DNA from: an uncultured Bacilli bacterium
Lineage (GTDB): Bacteria; Bacillota_I; Bacilli_A; RF39; UBA660
DNA: 10,792 nt
Reading direction: 5' to 3'
NCBI GenBank assembly: GCA_947599755.1
Contig: CANQFO010000034.1
Location: 1-10,792 of the forward strand
The notes under the pieces are model-generated. The model was not told the origin of the DNA, searched no databases, and saw nothing but the letters and a program-made list of their open reading frames with translations. The number at the start of each line of letters is the position of its first letter. Position 1 is the stretch's first letter. Positions 7,140-10,792 of the stretch are shown piece by piece. Position numbers and translations under genes: made by a program.

Positions 7140-8636
7140 TTATCTTCTAAAAGAACCTAATTTTTCTTGGGCTTCTTTTATTTCTTCTTCTGTCATAGAA
7201 TTTGTTTTTGATGAGAAATCATTAGTAGAATCTTGAATTATATCTTTTTTATTTAAAGAATAGGTATTAGTAGATGTGGATGTTTTTTTAGAAAAATCAT
7301 CTTGAATAATTGTTTCCTTTTTTAAACGATATGTACTATCAGATGAGGATTGATTTTTGTTTTGTTCTTTTTTACGATAAATTAATTGTTTGATTAATTT
7401 TTTATATTCTTCTTTTACTTCTGAGGAAGACCACTTTGATTTATCATTAGATAAGGTAATCATTGATGAAAGATAGGCAACTTGTAATTGATTAAGCATT
7501 TCATCTATATTGTAGTTAGAAGTAGCTATTTTTTTCTTATAAGCTTCTAAAAAGATTTTATCTAAACTTTCTTGGGCTTCAAGAGTTTCTTTACTAGGAG
7601 TAGAATACATAAACCCATAACTGGCTAAATGAAATAAAGCATTCATTTTTTGAGCTGGAGTATCTGTTTGAATTTTTTCTATTTGGTTTTTTTCTCTATT
7701 TTTATTGATGGTTTCTAAATGTTGTTTGATACTTGTTGATTTATTAAATACTTTGTTTATTTCAGCACTGTTTTCTAAAGAAAACTCTATCAGAGCTTTT
7801 TGTGATCCCAAAAAGACAGAAGAAAACATACTTTCTTTAGAAACTAAATTTCTTAAATAATAGAAAAAGCGACAAAAAGGGGCATAGCCATTTAAATAAT
7901 TTGGAGTTATTATGTAGACATTTTCATAAATTTGGGTAGGGTAATAAGACATGTTTTTTTCATAAAGGCCACTAAATAAAGTAGCATACATTTCTGCAGT
8001 TCCTTCTGAATAAAACGCTCCAAGTGAAAAAGGGGTAGCAAAATAATCTGATAATTGTTTTGTTTTCTTATTTTTTATTGAGGTTGGTTTAAGTAAATTA
8101 GGATATTTTTTTCTTAATGTTTGGTTGGCATAGGCTATTTTTTCTGCTAAGGATATAGATTGTATACGTCCGTTATGAATATTATCATCATTTATAATAT
8201 CTAAGGCTTGAAGGGCATGATTCGTTTCATGAAAAAGAGATTTTTTCTTCATTTTTTTGATTATTTCTGGTTCTATCTTATCTATATATTTGTTGTAGCG
8301 ATTAGGATTAATTTGTAAAATTTTGGCATGATCATAAGCATTTTCCTCTCCTATATCGATATTTTCTATATTAGAGATAGCTCTATTGATGAGAAAATCT
8401 AAAAGTTCATATTTTCCATTTTGGGGTTGAAGTAGATGATATTTATATGATTCTGTTTGGATAGGAATATCAGCTACTTCATCTTTATACTCTAGATAAT
8501 ATTTCTTTATATTTTCAAATAAAGCATTAATTGTATTCGTTCTAACTTGGTTGTTATTATGATTATAAAATTTTTGAGCTAAATTTTTAAAGTCTTCTAT
8601 TTTTTCTAATTCTTGATCAGTTAATTTTTTTTCCAT
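7140..8636 (-). CDS. Unrecognised 498-residue protein with HExxH (putative zinc metallopeptidase-like)
   Basis: I do not recognise the family. Residues 136-140 read HETNH, a match to the HExxH zinc motif, in the hydrophobic helix-like context KSLFHETNHALQALD. At 209-219, YSEGTAEMYAT offers Glu211 or Glu215 as a possible third zinc ligand, as in gluzincin peptidases. There is no signal peptide or clear membrane segment, so the protein is probably cytosolic. The N-terminal 130 residues and the middle (about 220-410) look helical. The tail from about 420 is polar and Ser/Thr/Lys-rich and carries two copies of a degenerate repeat (435-453 and 458-480). The start follows AAGGAG at good spacing, 11 bases after the ung stop, making it the last gene of the operon. 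Codon use resembles its neighbours. Peptidase activity is inference only; it might be a non-catalytic or structural relative. Confidence 0.6.
   Translation of the reverse strand: MEKKLTDQELEKIEDFKNLAQKFYNHNNNQVRTNTINALFENIKKYYLEYKDEVADIPIQTESYKYHLLQPQNGKYELLDFLINRAISNIENIDIGEENAYDHAKILQINPNRYNKYIDKIEPEIIKKMKKKSLFHETNHALQALDIINDDNIHNGRIQSISLAEKIAYANQTLRKKYPNLLKPTSIKNKKTKQLSDYFATPFSLGAFYSEGTAEMYATLFSGLYEKNMSYYPTQIYENVYIITPNYLNGYAPFCRFFYYLRNLVSKESMFSSVFLGSQKALIEFSLENSAEINKVFNKSTSIKQHLETINKNREKNQIEKIQTDTPAQKMNALFHLASYGFMYSTPSKETLEAQESLDKIFLEAYKKKIATSNYNIDEMLNQLQVAYLSSMITLSNDKSKWSSSEVKEEYKKLIKQLIYRKKEQNKNQSSSDSTYRLKKETIIQDDFSKKTSTSTNTYSLNKKDIIQDSTNDFSSKTNSMTEEEIKEAQEKLGSFRR
7197..7334 (-). repeat. 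Two degenerate repeats in the C-terminal tail of the HExxH protein
   Basis: Residues 435-453 (TYRLKKETIIQDDFSKKTS) and 458 to about 480 (TYSLNKKDIIQD followed by STNDFSSKTNS) align as TY-L-K/N-K-x-IIQD...DFS-KT, with a 3-residue insertion in the second copy. They sit in a low-complexity Ser/Thr/Lys linker. The DNA of the two copies has diverged, so this is an old duplication or a conserved short linear motif. Confidence 0.6.
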
Positions 8637-8647
8637 ACTTTCTCCTT

Positions 8648-9310
8648 TTAATCAATTTTCCAATTAATTTCTTTTAATCCATGCTCTTTTAGAAATTTAT
8701 TTGTTTTAGAAAATGGTTTACTTCCAAAGAAACCATTATAAGCTGAAAATGGAGAAGGATGAGGTGATTCTATAATGTAATGGATAGGATTGGTGATTAA
8801 TTTTTTTTTGTTTCTAGCATACGATCCCCATAAAATAAATACTACTGGAGTTTCTTTTTTATTGATGATTTTGATAATTTCATCGGTAAAAATTTCCCAG
8901 CCATGATCTTTATGTGATGTGGGATTATGTTCTTCTACAGTTAATACTGCATTTAGGAGTAATACGCCTTCTTTTGTCCATGGTTTAAGTGAATTATGTT
9001 TAGGAAATGGGATTTGTAAATCATTTTCTAGTTCCTTAAAAATGTTTTGTAATGATGGTGGTTTTAGTACTTCATTACTTACTGAGAAAGATAATCCTTC
9101 TGCTTGGTTTGGTCCATGATATGGATCTTGTCCTAATATTACCACTTTTACTTTGTTAAAATCGGTATAGCGAAAGGCATTAAATACTTCGTTTTGTTTT
9201 GGATAGATTGTTTTTTCTTTATATTCTTTTTTTATGAATTCCATTAGATTTTTAAAATATTCTTTTTGATATTCTTCTTTTAATAAGATATCCCAACTAT
9301 TTCCTATCAT
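8648..9310 (-). CDS. ung: Uracil-DNA glycosylase (family 1)
   Basis: Removes uracil from DNA as the first step of base excision repair. The product is 220 residues, standard for Ung. All family 1 motifs are intact: GQDPYHG at 60-66 with Asp62 as the catalytic water-activating residue, GLSFSV soon after, LLLNAVLTV at 117-125, and HPSPFSAYNGFFGSKPFSKTN from 184 with the conserved His184. The ATG at 9310 follows AGGAGG at ideal spacing. It is 9 bases downstream of rlmH and 11 bases upstream of the HExxH gene, so it is an internal member of the walJ-rlmH operon. Confidence 0.97.
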   Translation of the reverse strand: MIGNSWDILLKEEYQKEYFKNLMEFIKKEYKEKTIYPKQNEVFNAFRYTDFNKVKVVILGQDPYHGPNQAEGLSFSVSNEVLKPPSLQNIFKELENDLQIPFPKHNSLKPWTKEGVLLLNAVLTVEEHNPTSHKDHGWEIFTDEIIKIINKKETPVVFILWGSYARNKKKLITNPIHYIIESPHPSPFSAYNGFFGSKPFSKTNKFLKEHGLKEINWKID

Positions 9311-9319
9311 TTATTCCTC

Positions 9320-9775
9320 CTATTTGTGATAACTTTCGTTATTGATTATTTTGTATGATCGATAAATTTGTTCTAAAAGTATAACTCTAAATAGTTGATG
9401 TGGGAATGTCATTTTTGAAAATGAAAGATTAAGTTTGGCTAAATTTTTGATTTCTTCACTTAATCCATAACTTCCTCCTATAATAAATGTTATATTACTG
9501 GTTTCTATTTGTAAGTCATTTATTTTTTTTGCTAACTCTATTGATGATAGTTCTTTTCCTTCAATTTCTAATGTAATGATGTAATCTTTTTCTTGTATAT
9601 TTTTTTTGATTCTTTCTGCTTCTATTTTTTTGTTTTTTTCTTCTTCCTTGACTTCTTCATCTTTTACTTCTATTAGTTCTAGAGTTGTATATTTTTTTAA
9701 TCTTTTTTTATATTCTTCTATTGCTTCCTTCCAATACTTTTCTTTTATTTGGCCTACTGCAATGATTTTTATCAT
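9320..9775 (-). CDS. rlmH: 23S rRNA (pseudouridine1915-N3)-methyltransferase RlmH
   Basis: SPOUT-class enzyme that uses S-adenosylmethionine to methylate pseudouridine 1915 in helix 69 of 23S rRNA, acting on assembled ribosomes. The product is 151 residues, close to the family norm. Visible signatures are IKIIAVGQIKEKYW at the start, the SAM-binding knot sequence FIIGGSYGLSEEI at about 97-109, SKMTFPHQLFRVILLEQIYRSYKI at 120-143 and a C-terminal ESYHK corresponding to the family's PYHK/R end. Its ATG directly follows the walJ stop with no gap, and its GGAGGT Shine-Dalgarno lies in the last codons of walJ, implying translational coupling. The walJ-rlmH neighbourhood is conserved in Bacilli. 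Confidence 0.95.
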   Translation of the reverse strand: MIKIIAVGQIKEKYWKEAIEEYKKRLKKYTTLELIEVKDEEVKEEEKNKKIEAERIKKNIQEKDYIITLEIEGKELSSIELAKKINDLQIETSNITFIIGGSYGLSEEIKNLAKLNLSFSKMTFPHQLFRVILLEQIYRSYKIINNESYHK

Positions 9776-10531
9776 TTATACCTCCAACATTTCACTTTCC
9801 TCATCTTGTTTGGCAATTTTTATTTGTATTCTTTCTGTATTTAGTTCTTGTTTTACTGTTTCTAAGGCTAATTGTTCTGTATTGTTTTTTTCACTTAAAT
9901 GGGCTAATACAATATATTTGGTGTTTTTTCCAATTATTTTTTTTAGATATTTTGCTGCTGTTTTATTGGATAGATGGCCTTTATCACTAATTACTCTTTC
10001 TTTTAAAAATCTAGGATAAGGTCCATCCATTAACATTTTTTCGTCGTGATTACTTTCTAATACATATATATCTTTTTCGGTCATTTTTGCTAGATATTTT
10101 CTATTGATGTATCCTGTATCGGTTACATAGACTAAACTTTTGTTATTATTTTTAATGATAAAACCTACGGAATATGGGGCATCATGTGATGTATGAATTA
10201 GTTCTATTTCAACATCATTTATTTTGAATTTATCTTCTATAAATATGCATCTTTCTTTTGGTAGTACTTCTTTTAAACTATCATACATTTCTTTAGGAAT
10301 ATAGGCTTTTAATTTTGTTTTGCTAATTAATGAGGATAATCCTTTAATATGATCATTATGACAATGTGTAATTAAAATTCCAAAGAAATCATCAAAGGAC
10401 AAGGATTTCTCTTCTAAGCTTTTTTTTAGTGTTAGATAAGATATTCCCATATCAATAATTAAGTTTGTTTTTTCACATAATACTATGGTGCAGTTTCCTT
10501 TTGAACCGCTTGCGATTGTTTTTACTTTCAT
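9776..10531 (-). CDS. walJ: WalJ/YycJ-type metallo-beta-lactamase-fold hydrolase
   Basis: A 251-residue cytosolic protein of the metallo-beta-lactamase fold. The di-metal signature is intact: THCHNDH at 55-61 (H56, H58, D60, H61), H113/H116 in IHTSHDAP, D138 in VTDTG, and H211 in VLAHLSEKN. The start KVKTIASGSKGNCTIV and GHLSNKTAAKYL (183-194) match YycJ/WalJ, which in Bacilli is linked to the WalRK cell-wall regulon and has been tied to DNA-end processing and to coordinating division. Its exact substrate is not settled. The ATG has no clear Shine-Dalgarno and lies 2 bases after the upstream M23 peptidase stop, so it probably depends on termination-reinitiation. In Bacillus an HtrA-type protease gene lies between walJ and rlmH; here there is none. 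No walRK genes are in view. Confidence 0.88.
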   Translation of the reverse strand: MKVKTIASGSKGNCTIVLCEKTNLIIDMGISYLTLKKSLEEKSLSFDDFFGILITHCHNDHIKGLSSLISKTKLKAYIPKEMYDSLKEVLPKERCIFIEDKFKINDVEIELIHTSHDAPYSVGFIIKNNNKSLVYVTDTGYINRKYLAKMTEKDIYVLESNHDEKMLMDGPYPRFLKERVISDKGHLSNKTAAKYLKKIIGKNTKYIVLAHLSEKNNTEQLALETVKQELNTERIQIKIAKQDEESEMLEV

Positions 10532-10533
10532 TT

Positions 10534-10792
10534 TTAATAGAAGCTCATGGCATTTAGAGCTCTTCCTCCTCTATAAGGGTATCCATTCCAAATGGCAAAA
10601 TGTAGATGGACTCCTGTTGCGGCTCCGGTTTGTCCCATACCACCAATTACTTGTCCTTTTTCTACATAATCTCCTACATTTACATAACGGCAACCATTGC
10701 AAAGGTGAGCATACATAGAATAGTATCCATTATGATGGTCAATTGTAATAAATTGCCCATTATCATATTTATAGGATGATTGTACTACTGTT
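10534..10792 (-). CDS. M23-family (LytM-type) peptidase, C-terminal end, cut by the window edge
   Basis: Zinc endopeptidase domain that cleaves peptidoglycan cross-bridges or stem peptides outside the cell. Only the last 85 residues are in view, beginning TVVQSSYKYDNGQFITIDHHNGYYSMYAHL in two adjoining stretches and continuing through VNVGDYVEKGQVIGGMGQTG to GVHLHFAIW. This is the classic end of the M23 domain: the YAHL strand, the VxxGxxVxxGQxIGxxGxTG loop, and the HLHF motif that supplies a zinc-binding histidine. The first zinc ligands (HxxxD) lie outside the window. A CNGC cysteine pair follows YAHL. The frame is open to base 10792, so the 5' part, including any signal peptide or SPOR/coiled-coil region, is missing. 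It is the first visible gene of the walJ operon. Confidence 0.9.
   Translation of the reverse strand, partial: TVVQSSYKYDNGQFITIDHHNGYYSMYAHLCNGCRYVNVGDYVEKGQVIGGMGQTGAATGVHLHFAIWNGYPYRGGRALNAMSFY

Noticed and set aside
7140..8636. Horizontal acquisition of the HExxH gene
   Set aside because: Its A/C-ending codon bias, base composition and Shine-Dalgarno resemble its operon neighbours, and no mobile-element traces flank it.
9606..10019. Plus-strand 137-codon frame opposite rlmH and walJ, with hydrophobic stretches
   Set aside because: It spans two well-supported minus-strand genes; its hydrophobicity arises from reading A-rich Lys/Glu codons in antisense.

Overview
The window is about 10.8 kb of AT-rich (roughly 30% G+C by eye), densely packed bacterial chromosome. 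It most resembles a low-GC Gram-positive of the Bacilli/Firmicutes lineage, possibly one of the small-genome gut groups near the Mollicutes. The support is an RNA polymerase delta subunit (RpoE), the DUF1934-argS pair, the WalJ-RlmH pair, a class A penicillin-binding protein (so the cell has a wall), TGA used as a stop, and near-universal AGGAGG-type ribosome binding sites. I see no IS element, phage gene, CRISPR array, tRNA or rRNA. No gene-free stretch exceeds about 150 bases.

Layout. Bases 1-3350 are all minus strand and read right to left: a DUF1934 (YwiB-like) protein overlapping argS by 4 bases; then rpoE (delta) with its own promoter and terminator; then prfA, cut by the window edge before its GGQ domain. 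A divergent intergenic region (3351-3497) separates these from plus-strand genes: a class A PBP, then a promoter-led pair of a LemA-family membrane protein and phosphate acetyltransferase (pta). A bidirectional terminator at about 7092-7120 separates pta from a converging minus-strand operon that occupies the rest of the window: an M23 peptidase (5' end off the edge), walJ, rlmH, ung and a 498-residue protein I do not recognise. Gaps in this operon are 2, 0, 9 and 11 bases, so the genes are almost certainly co-transcribed.

Roles. Most genes are housekeeping: translation (argS, prfA, rlmH), transcription (rpoE), DNA repair (ung), wall synthesis and remodelling (PBP, M23 peptidase, WalJ) and acetate/energy metabolism (pta). 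The only gene with an unfamiliar family is the last of the walJ operon. It encodes an apparently cytosolic protein with an HExxH motif, a downstream EGxxE motif and a C-terminal tail carrying two copies of a degenerate repeat.

I do not see convincing evidence of a previously undescribed multi-gene system. The observations most worth following are the HExxH protein, a perfect 11-bp inverted repeat at the rpoE promoter, and a strong strand-dependent codon bias. Several start codons were moved downstream from the longest reading frame because a ribosome binding site fixes them: rpoE, the PBP, lemA and pta.
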